Origin: CAYMRB01 sp964392615
GTDB lineage: Bacteria; Planctomycetota; UBA8108
Assembly (NCBI GenBank): GCA_964392615.1
Contig: CAYMRB010000203.1
Coordinates: 1-17,202 of the forward strand
Reading direction: 5' to 3'
Length of the DNA stretch: 17,202 nt
The translations under genes were made by a program, and so were the position numbers. This document shows, in pieces, positions 1 to 7,709 of the stretch (position 1 is its first letter; each line of letters starts with the position of its first letter). The notes below the pieces were generated by a model. The model was not told the DNA's origin. It made no database searches and saw only the letters and a program-made list of their open reading frames with translations.

Positions 1-95
1 GCGCGGTCGGAGCCGATTCGGAACTGAACCCGCGTCGCATGGGAGCGCTGCGTCTCGAGCATTCATGCAACAACGCCCCATGCACTTGCAGAACG

Positions 96-104
96 TGGTA
101 CAAT
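96..104 (+). promoter_or_regulatory. Candidate extended -10 promoter element for the thiolase-hydratase unit
   Basis: The sequence TGGTACAAT matches the bacterial extended -10 pattern (TG, one base, then TATAAT) with one mismatch in the hexamer. It would start transcription near position 111 and give a leader of about 47 bases before the thiolase ATG at 158. No good -35 hexamer is present at the usual distance, which is tolerated for extended -10 promoters. This is a pattern match only; the organism's sigma-factor preferences are unknown. Confidence 0.35.
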
Positions 105-157
105 GCGCCCGGATTCCCCGCCTACGGCCCCCTCCGACGACACCCGCGGAGTCTCTC

Positions 158-1363
158 ATGCAGGTCAACGATATCGTCGTCGTCAGCGCGATCCGCACTC
201 CGATGGGCAGGTTTGGCGGCACTCTCCGGGACGTGTCGGCGTGCGACCTCGGCGCGCACGTGATCGCAGCGGCGTTGCGCCACGCGGGAGTGACGGCGGC
301 GCACGTGGACGAGGTCATCCTCGGACAGTGCCGTCAGGCGGGAAACGGTCCGAATCCGTCGCGGACGGCGTCCGTGCGTGCGGGGATACCGATGTCCGTG
401 CCGACCCAGACGATCAACAAGGCCTGCCCGTCCGCGATGAAGACGCTCGTGCTCGCGTCGCAGACGATCCGACTTGGCGAGGCCGGCCTCGTCGTCGCCG
501 GCGGGATGGACAGCATGAGCACGATTCCGTACCTGCTGAAGGGCGCGCGGTGGCAGGGCTTCAAGATCGGCGACCGCGTCCTCGAGGACGGATGGAACGA
601 TTCGATCGATCCGCTCTGCAACATGGGGATGGGGCAGACAGCCGAGAAGCTGGCAGCTGAGACCGGCCTCTCGCGCGAAGAGCAGGATCGCTTCGCGCTC
701 GAGAGTCACCTCAAGGCCGCGGCGGCACAGGACAACGGCTGGTTCGACGACGAGATCGTCCCGCTATCGATCCCGCAGCGTCGGGGGGATCCGGTCGTCT
801 TCGACCGAGACGAGACGATCCGTCGCGATTCGACGCTCGAGAAACTGGCCCGACTGCCGCCGGTGTTCGAGGAGGCCGGGTCGGTCACCGCCGGCAACGC
901 GTGCCAGATGGCCGACGGCGCCGCGGCGATGGTCGTGACGTCCCGCGACAGGGCTCGCGAGCTCGGCGTGCGCCCGCTGTTCTCGCTGGTGTCGCACTCG
1001 TCGATCGGCGTCGATGCCGCGCGGATGGGCGAAGGGCCCGGCGTTTCGATTCCCGCGGCACTGGAACGTGCCGGCAAGACGCTCAAGGAAGTCGACTTGA
1101 TCGAGGTCAACGAGGCGTTCGCGGTTCAGGCTCTCGCCAACGAGCGAGTCCTCGGCTGGGATCGCTCGAAGGTCAACGTGCACGGCGGAGCCATCGCGCT
1201 CGGTCATCCGACCGGAGTCAGCGGCGCGAGAATTCTCGTGACGCTGTACCACGCGCTCCGGCGGTGCGGGGGAGAGTACGGCGTCGCCGGAATCTGCGGC
1301 GGCGGGGGTGTCAGCATGGCGATGGTGATCCGGCGAGAGGACGGCCACGAGGGCGAATCATGA
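158..1363 (+). CDS. Acetyl-CoA acyltransferase (thiolase), probable 3-oxopimeloyl-CoA thiolase
   Basis: This 401-residue protein is a full-length thiolase. The N-terminal start is VVVSAIRTPMGRFGG. The acyl-accepting cysteine is C90 in INKACPSAMKT, NEAFAVQ lies in the C-terminal half, the catalytic histidine is H350 in GGAIALGHPTG, and the second catalytic cysteine is C380 in GICGGGG. The family cleaves 3-oxoacyl-CoA with free CoA to acetyl-CoA plus a shortened acyl-CoA. Beside a benzoyl-CoA cluster the likely substrate is 3-oxopimeloyl-CoA, giving glutaryl-CoA; this is inferred from context. The ATG at 158 was chosen because GGAG lies six bases upstream and the protein then begins at the conserved strand; an in-frame ATG at 65 would add an unconserved tail. 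The usual CGSG around the nucleophile reads CPSA here. The stop overlaps the next start (ATGA), so the two genes are probably translationally coupled. Confidence 0.9.
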   Translation: MQVNDIVVVSAIRTPMGRFGGTLRDVSACDLGAHVIAAALRHAGVTAAHVDEVILGQCRQAGNGPNPSRTASVRAGIPMSVPTQTINKACPSAMKTLVLASQTIRLGEAGLVVAGGMDSMSTIPYLLKGARWQGFKIGDRVLEDGWNDSIDPLCNMGMGQTAEKLAAETGLSREEQDRFALESHLKAAAAQDNGWFDDEIVPLSIPQRRGDPVVFDRDETIRRDSTLEKLARLPPVFEEAGSVTAGNACQMADGAAAMVVTSRDRARELGVRPLFSLVSHSSIGVDAARMGEGPGVSIPAALERAGKTLKEVDLIEVNEAFAVQALANERVLGWDRSKVNVHGGAIALGHPTGVSGARILVTLYHALRRCGGEYGVAGICGGGGVSMAMVIRREDGHEGES

Positions 1364-2133
1364 CAGCAGGGTACGCGAACATCGGCTGGAGCACGGAAGG
1401 ACACCTGGTACGCATTACGTTGAAGCGTCCGCCGCTCAACGTGTTCGACATCGAGATGATGCGCGAGATCAACGCGGCGCTTGACGAGGTCCCGCAGCAG
1501 GTGGACGCGAAGGTCCTCGTCTTCGACCACGAGGGCAAGGCGTTCTCCGCGGGGGTCGACATCAAGGATCACACGGCCGACAAGATCGACGTGATGATGG
1601 AGGCATTCCACGGCATGTTCCGGCGCCTCGCCACGCTCGCGCTGCCGACGCTGGCGCTCGTCGACGGAGCCGCCCTCGGTGGCGGGTGCGAGTTGGCCAC
1701 GTTCTGTGACCTCGTCGTCGCTTCCGATCGCGCCAGGTTCGGCCAGCCCGAGATCCAGGTGGGCGTGTTCCCGCCGGTCGCTGCGGCCGTCCTGCCGCAC
1801 CTGATCGGCCGTCAGCGCACGCTGCAGATGATCCTGACCGGCGACGTGATCGTCGCGACGAGAGCGCGGGACATCGGGTTGATCAGCGAGGTCTTCCCCA
1901 CGGACAGCTTTCGCGAGGATGCGGACGCGTTCGTCGGCAAGCTGACCTCGCTGAGCGGAGCGGTGCTACGCCTGACGAAGCGCGCGGTGGACGACGTCCT
2001 GTACAAGCAAGTCGTCGACGGGATCGGAGTGGCCGAGCGGATCTACCTCGACGAGCTGATGCAGACGGAGGATGCCCAGGAAGGTCTCGACGCGTTCATG
2101 CAGAAGCGGCCGCCGAAGTGGCGCAACGCCTGA
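1360..2133 (+). CDS. dch: Enoyl-CoA hydratase family protein, probable cyclohexa-1,5-diene-1-carbonyl-CoA hydratase
   Basis: This is a 257-residue crotonase-fold protein. The oxyanion-hole segments are around KAFSAGVDIKDH (60-71) and GAALGGGCELATFCD (103-117). The two glutamates that activate water in hydratases are both present: E111 in GGGCEL and E131 in FGQPEIQVGVFPP. The combination of N-terminal RPPLNVF, the SAGVD-DH segment, FGQPEI-VGVFPP and a length near 257 resembles dienoyl-CoA hydratases (Dch/BamR) rather than general fatty-acid hydratases. Such enzymes add water to the benzoyl-CoA reductase product to give 6-hydroxycyclohex-1-ene-1-carbonyl-CoA. That assignment also rests on context, because the window otherwise has every step around it but this one. 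The start overlaps the thiolase stop by ATGA. The gene faces the main operon and ends 28 bases from its last gene. Confidence 0.78.
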   Translation: MTAGYANIGWSTEGHLVRITLKRPPLNVFDIEMMREINAALDEVPQQVDAKVLVFDHEGKAFSAGVDIKDHTADKIDVMMEAFHGMFRRLATLALPTLALVDGAALGGGCELATFCDLVVASDRARFGQPEIQVGVFPPVAAAVLPHLIGRQRTLQMILTGDVIVATRARDIGLISEVFPTDSFREDADAFVGKLTSLSGAVLRLTKRAVDDVLYKQVVDGIGVAERIYLDELMQTEDAQEGLDAFMQKRPPKWRNA

Positions 2134-2161
2134 GCCCCGTCGTCCCGCCGCGCTTCACCCG

Positions 2162-2905
2162 TCAGGCCATGCACTGACCGCCGTCGACCCGCAGGACCTG
2201 TCCGGTGATGTGCCGGCTCAGATCGGAGCACAGGAACAGCACCGCCCCAGCGACGTCGTCCGGATCTCCGACGCGACCCAGCGCGGTCTCGTCGACCGCC
2301 GTCTCGAGGACCTGCGTCGGAAGACCCTCCGTCATCGACGTGCGGATCAGCCCCGGAGCGACGCTGTTGACCCGGATGCCGAAGCGACCAAGCTCGCGCG
2401 CCGCGGACTTGCCGAGCGCGATCAGGCCTGCCTTGCTCGCGGCGTAGTTCGCCTGACCGAACTTCCCACGCTCGCCGTTGATCGACGCGATGAGCACGAC
2501 CGCGCCTTGGCCGGCACGACGCAGCAGGGGCGTAGCTGCCTTCAGCACCTGGAAAGCGGCGTCGAGGTTCACCTCCATGACACGCGTCCAGTCATCGTCC
2601 GCCATCTTCCAGAGGACCGCGTCTCTCGTGATGCCGGCGCTTTGCACCAGCAGGTCCAGCCGTCCGTGGCGCGTGTCGATCTCGTCGACGAACGCGCGGA
2701 TCGCGTCGCGGTCGGTCAGATCGCAGATCACGTCGTGGCCCGCGTGCGATTCGTGACGACTCGATCGGTCGACGCTGTAGACCTCCGCGCCGGCCTCGGC
2801 GAAGCGATCGACGACGCGTCCGCCGATGCCTCCGGCGCCACCGGTGACGACGGCGATCTTGCCCGCGAGGCCCAACGGACTCGTCCTGTCCTGCGGCGTG
2901 CTCAA
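2162..2905 (-). CDS. Short-chain dehydrogenase/reductase, probable 3-hydroxypimeloyl-CoA dehydrogenase
   Basis: This 247-residue classical SDR has a dinucleotide-binding TGGAGGIG (21-28), N113, and the catalytic set S141, Y154 and K158 (YAASK). The C-terminal VDGGQ is typical of FabG-like enzymes. An aspartate (D46) at the end of the second beta strand suggests NAD(H) rather than NADP(H). The usual NNAG motif reads QSAG (88-91). It is the last gene of the benzoyl-CoA operon, after ring opening to 3-hydroxypimeloyl-CoA, and the oxidation of that compound to 3-oxopimeloyl-CoA is otherwise missing, so this is its likely job. A FabG-type role in lipid synthesis cannot be excluded from sequence alone. 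The start is a TTG overlapping the bcrD stop (TTGA), with GGAGAG five bases upstream; no ATG is available nearby. Confidence 0.85.
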   Translation of the reverse strand: MSTPQDRTSPLGLAGKIAVVTGGAGGIGGRVVDRFAEAGAEVYSVDRSSRHESHAGHDVICDLTDRDAIRAFVDEIDTRHGRLDLLVQSAGITRDAVLWKMADDDWTRVMEVNLDAAFQVLKAATPLLRRAGQGAVVLIASINGERGKFGQANYAASKAGLIALGKSAARELGRFGIRVNSVAPGLIRTSMTEGLPTQVLETAVDETALGRVGDPDDVAGAVLFLCSDLSRHITGQVLRVDGGQCMA

Positions 2906-3780
2906 CGTGTCTCTCCGGCACCGAGTGATAGGCCTTTGCGCGCGAGCTTGCGCACGCGAAACGCTCCCCAGAGGGCGGCCCCGATCGCGCCGGCTAGCAC
3001 CGAGTTCTCGTCGCGGCGTATTTCGAGCGACGATCCCTGGTGCACGGCCACCTCGCGGATCGCTGCGAGCAGGCCATCGTCCGCCGCCAGGCCCCCGGTC
3101 ACGAGAACGACTCCCTCAGCTTTTGCGGACACCAGCAGTCGCACGAGGCGCCCCGCCATCGAGTCGTGGATTCCCTTCAGGATGTTCGCGACGGAGATGC
3201 CCCGCGAGATCATGTTGATCACGTCGGTCTCCGCCAGGACCGCACAGATCGACGAGCAGCGCTCCGGCGCGTCCGCCAGGAGAGACAGAGTACCGATCTC
3301 TGCCAACGTGACGCCCAGGTAGCGGCTGACGTTCTCGAGGAACTGCCCGGATCCCGACGCACACTGACTCGTCATCCGGTGACCGAGAACGCGTGCCTTC
3401 TCGTCGATGAGCACCGCGCGTGTGTGCAGCGCGCCGATGTCGATGATCGCGCGGGCCTCGCGGTCGAGAAACAGGCCGCCGCGAGCGTGAGCCGTCATGC
3501 CATAGAAGTGCCCGGTTCGAAACGGGACGCTTTCGCCCTCGCCGGTCGTCGCGATGTAGGCGAGATCCTCCGTGCTCACGGCGGCGTCGGCGAGCGTCGC
3601 CGCGAAGACCTCCTCGCTGACCGCAAGTGTGTCGCGACGTCGGATGCGCTCGCAGGACCGAGCCAGGATCCGGGTCCGGTCGTCGCCGGTGTCTCGTACG
3701 ACGACGATCTTGACGGCCGATGAGCCGACGTCGATACCGGCAGTGAGAAAGTTGCCGTCGTCGATCGGTTGTCGCGTCAT
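2902..3780 (-). CDS. bcrD: Benzoyl-CoA reductase subunit D (ATP-binding, ASKHA fold)
   Basis: This 292-residue protein belongs to the BadF/BadG/BcrA/BcrD ATPase family, which includes the activators of 2-hydroxyacyl-CoA dehydratases. The N-terminal phosphate loop is GIDVGSSAVK (15-24) and the second nucleotide-contact segment is DIGALHTRA (114-122). The cysteines expected to hold the bridging [4Fe-4S] cluster are C140 (QCASGSGQF) and C179 (SSICAVLAE). The DIGALH form and the short length match BcrD/BadG rather than BcrA. With BcrA it hydrolyses ATP to drive low-potential electrons to the BcrBC module. The ATG at 3780 overlaps the bcrA stop (ATGA), and the TGA overlaps the TTG of the SDR. The reading frame stays open far upstream (to about 4788), but that extension is antisense noise within bcrA. 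Confidence 0.92.
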   Translation of the reverse strand: MTRQPIDDGNFLTAGIDVGSSAVKIVVVRDTGDDRTRILARSCERIRRRDTLAVSEEVFAATLADAAVSTEDLAYIATTGEGESVPFRTGHFYGMTAHARGGLFLDREARAIIDIGALHTRAVLIDEKARVLGHRMTSQCASGSGQFLENVSRYLGVTLAEIGTLSLLADAPERCSSICAVLAETDVINMISRGISVANILKGIHDSMAGRLVRLLVSAKAEGVVLVTGGLAADDGLLAAIREVAVHQGSSLEIRRDENSVLAGAIGAALWGAFRVRKLARKGLSLGAGETR

Positions 3781-5165
3781 CGAGACCGCCTCCCCGTGGC
3801 CGTGTCGGGCGCGGTCGTCTGCAACTCCGACGAGCGATGCGCGCGCAGCGCGAACAGCGCGGCGCCGAGGGCACCCGTGTAGATCGAGTCGGCCGAGATG
3901 TTGAGCGTTACGGCGCCGTAGTTCTCGTCGACGAGTCGACGCAGCTCCGTAACGGCGGCGGGGTTCTTCGCCACGCCACCGGTGAACGTGAACTCGTTCG
4001 TGACGCCGCCGGATCGCGCCAGCAGAGACATCGCACGCAGGATGATCGCGCGGTGGAGGCCCGCGAGAACATCCTCGCGCTTCTGCCCGCACGACAGACG
4101 TTCGCGAAGCTCGGCGCCCGCGAAGACAGTGCAGGTCGAGTTGATCCGCACCGGACGCGTCGACATCGCGGCCATCGGACCGAGCTCGTGCAAGCCCATG
4201 CTCATCTCGTCGGCGATGTAGCCGAGGTACCTGCCGCAACCTGCGGCGCAGCGGTCGTTCATCTGGAACGACGTCACGATGCCCTGGTCGTCGACCTGGA
4301 TCGCCTTCGTGTCCTGCCCGCCTATGTCGAGGACCGTCCGCGTCTGCGGGAACAGCACGTGCGCTCCGAGACCGTGACAGAGAATCTCCGAGCGGATCTG
4401 CTCCTTCGGAAACGGCAGTCGCTGTCGTCCGTAACCCGTGCCGACGCGAGAGACCTGACGGATCTCGCCGCCCAGCGCCCGCTCGAGCGCTTCGCCGAGC
4501 TCCTGCGGCGCGTCGCACATCGACCGGAGCGCGGCACGCGTGTGCGTCTCGAAGGCGCCGTCCGTCGCCGTTGTGTTCTCGACCGCGATGATCGCCTTGT
4601 CGAATAGTCCGACGAGCACGTCGAAGCTGCCGCTTCCGGCGCCGGCGGCCTCGGATGCGAGCTGCAGGTAGCGGCTCCCGGCCAGGTCGCGGAAGAAGTC
4701 GCTCTTGCGATTCGCGCCCTCCGCGAACAGGTCGTCCGCCTCGTTCTCCATGCGCGCGAGGATTGTGTCGACCGTCGTCCCGGCACACGCCGCGACCACC
4801 CGGGGGGTGCGGCGGCGACCNNNNNNNNNNGGGGTGATCCTGCTGCTACCCAGGAGCTCGTGGACGTCGCGAGTGAGCTTGCCGAGCTGGCCGAGATACT
4901 GCTCCTTGCGAAAGCCACGTTCGAGTTCGGCCAGCAAGTGCTCCCGGGACGGGCTGCCGGGCGTCGTGTTCAGGCTCCGGACCAGCTCGGCCTCTACGCG
5001 GCCGAACCGGGTGTCGACGAGCGCCTCGGTGACGGCGACCTCGCAGGCCACCTCGTAGCTACTGCGGCTGTTCGTGATCCCACGGCCGACGATCGAGCCG
5101 CCCTCATCGAGGATGACCGCCTTCGTGGTGGTGGAGCCGAGGTCAATTCCGACGCAGTAGTTCAA
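3777..5165 (-). CDS. bcrA: Benzoyl-CoA reductase subunit A (ATP-binding), interrupted by an assembly gap
   Basis: About 462 residues of a BcrA/BadF-type ATPase. The N-terminal ATP loop is GIDLGSTTTK (6-15) and the second nucleotide-binding segment DIGGQDTKA (280-288). The cluster-ligand cysteines by analogy are C306 in NDRCAAGCGRYLG and C345 in NSTCTVFAGAE, and the C-terminal part has TFTGGVAKN. The length (near 440 plus) fits the Thauera/Rhodopseudomonas type, where BcrA is much longer than BcrD, rather than the Azoarcus Bzd type. It partners BcrD to form the ATP-hydrolysing electron activator. Ten Ns at 4821-4830 replace residues 112-115 in a variable region; homology continues on both sides, so the gene is probably intact in the organism and the gap length is unreliable. 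The apparent start is TTG at 5165, 19 bases after the bcrB stop, with only a weak ribosome site. Confidence 0.92.
   Translation of the reverse strand: MNYCVGIDLGSTTTKAVILDEGGSIVGRGITNSRSSYEVACEVAVTEALVDTRFGRVEAELVRSLNTTPGSPSREHLLAELERGFRKEQYLGQLGKLTRDVHELLGSSRITXXXXGRRRTPRVVAACAGTTVDTILARMENEADDLFAEGANRKSDFFRDLAGSRYLQLASEAAGAGSGSFDVLVGLFDKAIIAVENTTATDGAFETHTRAALRSMCDAPQELGEALERALGGEIRQVSRVGTGYGRQRLPFPKEQIRSEILCHGLGAHVLFPQTRTVLDIGGQDTKAIQVDDQGIVTSFQMNDRCAAGCGRYLGYIADEMSMGLHELGPMAAMSTRPVRINSTCTVFAGAELRERLSCGQKREDVLAGLHRAIILRAMSLLARSGGVTNEFTFTGGVAKNPAAVTELRRLVDENYGAVTLNISADSIYTGALGAALFALRAHRSSELQTTAPDTATGRRSR
4821..4830. other. Assembly gap (10 N) inside bcrA
   Basis: Ten undetermined bases lie within the bcrA coding region, between the N-terminal half of the variable insert and the rest of the protein. 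Both flanks are in the same reading frame as drawn and both belong to a BcrA protein, so the join is probably right. Ten Ns is often a placeholder, so true length and local sequence are unknown. The flank at 4800-4820 is very GC-rich (a run of G followed by GC repeats), which may explain the failed assembly. Confidence 0.98.
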
Positions 5166-5184
5166 GTCGAGATTCCGTGGTGAT

Positions 5185-6486
5185 TCAAGGCGACGGAGCC
5201 GTGCCCTTCGCCCGCGTTTGCTCGATCATCTGGAAGTAGGACTCGAGGCGGTTCCTGATGTTGGCCGCCGAGAAATAGCGTGGGTCGACGAGGTCGCTCT
5301 CGATGAACGCTCCCGGCTTGCCGGTGCGCTTTTCGACCTCGCGCAGGATCAGAAGCTGCCCGGCGCTGAACGAGTTGCAGCTCTTGACGGAGTTGATCAG
5401 CAGACCGTCCGCGCAGTACTCCTCGACGTAGCGCACCAGCAGATCCGTCCGCGAAGGCAGGTTCAGGTTCGTGTAGCAGCCGAGGCAGTAGTCCGCGAGG
5501 CTCTCGAGAGGTCGGGACGGGTCGTGTCGGAACCCGTCGTCGTAGATGCCGCCGACCTTCGTGTAGCTGGACGCGACGACGACGGCATCCTCGTCCGCGA
5601 ACATCTTCCAGAACTGACGGAAGCTGGTCCAGTTCGGCGGGCCCTCGACGACGACCCGGAAGCACTCCCGTTCCATCTCGCCGTCGGGCGTCACGGGGCC
5701 CTTGCCGAGATGCCGGCGTTCCTCGACCTCGGCGCGCAGTTCGCGGTAGTAGTCGACCGCCCCGGTCGTGCCGCGAAAAGCCGTGAAGATCGGCCCGATG
5801 TAGTACACGCCGCCGAAGTAGGCGTCAATCGGCGACGGCACGTTCTTCGCGGACTCGAGAACCGACACGAAGTCGTCCTCGGCCTGGGCCGACGACGCGA
5901 GCAGCTCGCGCAGACGGTCCGGATCGAAGGCCTTGCCGGTGACGTCTTCGAGTGCCGGGATCACCTTGTCGCGCAGCTGGTCGACGACATAGGTACGCAT
6001 CGACTCCGTGACCCGTCCACCGCCCTGATAGGGCACGTGCAGCATCACAACCGGGCAGTCGTATTGCTCGCGCAGGAGCTCGAACCACTTCATGAACGTG
6101 AAGCAACCGGTGTAGGACAGCAGCAACAGGTCCGGCTCCGGAAGCCGCTCCCCGGTCGGGCCGATGTTGCCCGCGCGCGCCATGCCGATATCGCATTTGA
6201 CGTACGTGCAGACATCCTCGGAGTGACCCTGTTCCTCCGCACCCCGGATGTAATCGCGCGACAGTCCGCGCATGCCCGACTGCAGCGCGTTGATCTCGGG
6301 GAGGACCGGCAGCACGTCGAAGCTCAGGAGCAGCTCGGTGAGGTTTCCCGGCACGAACGTGTACACGCACTTCGTGCCGGTGTCGGGAGCCCGCGACAGT
6401 TCGGTGAAATAGTCCGCCAGCATCTGCTTCTGGCGCAGCTGGCTGGTGTCCTTCCGTGCCGGTGTCGGCGCTTCCCTGGAGGCCAT
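5185..6486 (-). CDS. bcrB: Benzoyl-CoA reductase subunit B
   Basis: This 433-residue protein is of the 2-hydroxyglutaryl-CoA dehydratase D-component (HgdB/BcrB/BcrC) family. Together with BcrC it binds benzoyl-CoA and carries iron-sulfur clusters that deliver electrons to the aromatic ring. Visible family features are CVYTFVPGNLTEL (40-52), a cysteine-bearing segment DVCTYVKCDIGMA (C93 and C98), SYTGCFTFMKWFE (C128), a C-terminal DYCLGCYTN, and the closing ESDLVDPRYFS that is typical of the fold. The ATG at 6486 was taken because it lies five bases after the bcrC stop and begins a length normal for BcrB (about 430). An in-frame upstream extension to 6594 is the antisense of bcrC. The bcrC-B-A-D order is that of the Thauera bcr and Rhodopseudomonas badDEFG operons. 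Confidence 0.92.
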   Translation of the reverse strand: MASREAPTPARKDTSQLRQKQMLADYFTELSRAPDTGTKCVYTFVPGNLTELLLSFDVLPVLPEINALQSGMRGLSRDYIRGAEEQGHSEDVCTYVKCDIGMARAGNIGPTGERLPEPDLLLLSYTGCFTFMKWFELLREQYDCPVVMLHVPYQGGGRVTESMRTYVVDQLRDKVIPALEDVTGKAFDPDRLRELLASSAQAEDDFVSVLESAKNVPSPIDAYFGGVYYIGPIFTAFRGTTGAVDYYRELRAEVEERRHLGKGPVTPDGEMERECFRVVVEGPPNWTSFRQFWKMFADEDAVVVASSYTKVGGIYDDGFRHDPSRPLESLADYCLGCYTNLNLPSRTDLLVRYVEEYCADGLLINSVKSCNSFSAGQLLILREVEKRTGKPGAFIESDLVDPRYFSAANIRNRLESYFQMIEQTRAKGTAPSP

Positions 6487-6491
6487 CGTCT

Positions 6492-7709
6492 TCAGTCCTG
6501 ACTCCACAAGCGAATCGAGTCGGCGAACGTGCCCGCTTGCTCCCGGATGACCTGAAACTGGCCGGTGTTCTCGCTGTACTTGAAGCTCGTCCACGGGACA
6601 CCGGCTCTCTCGACCGCGGCGACGGACATCGGTTGATCGAGCAGCGCGGGGTCGCAGAAGCTCGGCGCGCAGAACAGGACGCCTTCGGCCTGATTTTCCG
6701 CGATGCGGGCGATCAGATCGTCACCCTTCCTGGCATCGCCTATATAGCGCGTCGGGCTCTCGATCGAGTCCTCGAGGAACGCGACGACGCAACAGTCGAT
6801 CGGGTCGCCGTTGACGGGCACGTCGCCGCGGATCCAGCGGTGGACCTGCAGGAAGTCGTCGTCGACGATATAACACCCCGCACGCTCGAGAGCGCGGATC
6901 AGACCGAGAGGCGGCTGTTCGCAGAAGCTGCCGGTCAGGAGTACGCGCGCCAGATCCTTCGGCTTACGGCCGGGGTCGGCCTCGACCTCGCGTTGGTACT
7001 CCTCGAGCAGACGCGTGTGCTCCTCCACCGGAAGCACCAGTCCCGCGCGGAGCAGCAGGTAGAGCTCGGCCGTCGGCACGCGCCACGGTTCGCGACGCCG
7101 CAGCGTATACAGCTCGCGGACGCGGCGGCGGTTCTCGTTGTACACGGCGATGGACTGACGCAGACGTTCGTCGTCGAGCGGTGCGGCACCGCGCGCGGTC
7201 AGGTCGCTCGAGAGCTCCTCCAGCGCTCGCCGGAAGAACGCTCCGCCCATGTCGCGGTCGAAGTCCTGGGGCAAGTCGAGGTAGTAGACGAGCCTGTCTT
7301 CGAAGAGCATCTTCCACATGCCGGACAAGTTGCGAATCACGTCGCAGATGGCAGGGAAGATCATCCCGTCGAGACAGTCCAGTGCACCGTTGAGCCCCAG
7401 CTCGATCGTACTGCGCGGGATGCGACAGATGTACGACTGGAAGTACGCATCGCCTCGGATGACGTCGAGCCCTTCGCCGGCGCCGACGATTCCGACGGGC
7501 AGGACTCCCTGCGCGTGCAGCAACTCGCGCGGCACCCAGATCGGCATGTATCCGATGGCCAGGCCGCCGTTCGCCTCCTTCCACTCGCGAACCGGCGACA
7601 GTCGGACGTCGTCGCACAGATTCTCCGCACGCTTCAGGAGCTCGTCGAGCGTCGTGTTCGTGCTCGACGGGTGGGGCCTAGCCGGCTCGACTCCGGGCGC
7701 ACCGCTCAC
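6492..7709 (-). CDS. bcrC: Benzoyl-CoA reductase subunit C
   Basis: This 405-residue protein belongs to the same HgdB-like family as BcrB and is the other half of the benzoyl-CoA-reducing module. Recognisable segments are REWKEANGGLAIGYMPIWVPRE (around 41-62, read in two pieces), GVLPVGIVGAGEGLDVIRGD (68-87), the cysteine-containing SYICRIPRS (C95) and FPAICDVIRNLSGMWK (C122). Further on are LLTGSFCEQPP and, near the C-terminus, GVLFCAPSFCDP. The GTG at 7709 overlaps the oah stop (GTGA) and gives a length slightly above the usual 385 or so; the first 20 residues are proline-rich and unconserved, so a somewhat later start is possible. A much longer open frame reaching 8738 is antisense to oah and is not coding. 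Confidence 0.9.
   Translation of the reverse strand: MSGAPGVEPARPHPSSTNTTLDELLKRAENLCDDVRLSPVREWKEANGGLAIGYMPIWVPRELLHAQGVLPVGIVGAGEGLDVIRGDAYFQSYICRIPRSTIELGLNGALDCLDGMIFPAICDVIRNLSGMWKMLFEDRLVYYLDLPQDFDRDMGGAFFRRALEELSSDLTARGAAPLDDERLRQSIAVYNENRRRVRELYTLRRREPWRVPTAELYLLLRAGLVLPVEEHTRLLEEYQREVEADPGRKPKDLARVLLTGSFCEQPPLGLIRALERAGCYIVDDDFLQVHRWIRGDVPVNGDPIDCCVVAFLEDSIESPTRYIGDARKGDDLIARIAENQAEGVLFCAPSFCDPALLDQPMSVAAVERAGVPWTSFKYSENTGQFQVIREQAGTFADSIRLWSQD

Noticed and set aside
86..104. TTGCAG and TACAAT as a -35/-10 pair
   Set aside because: The spacing is only seven bases, far below the 16-18 needed, so only the extended -10 was kept.
65..157. Thiolase start at 65 giving 31 extra residues
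   Set aside because: The extra residues are not thiolase-like, the candidate promoter lies inside them, and GGAG is correctly placed for the ATG at 158.
2072..3322. 416-residue open frame on the plus strand
   Set aside because: It is antisense to the SDR and bcrD, is arginine/aspartate-rich, has no conserved motif, and both opposing genes have clear family signatures.
3781..4788. Upstream extension of bcrD to 628 residues
   Set aside because: The extension is an out-of-frame reading of bcrA; the true ATG at 3780 overlaps the bcrA stop and begins the ATP-binding fold.
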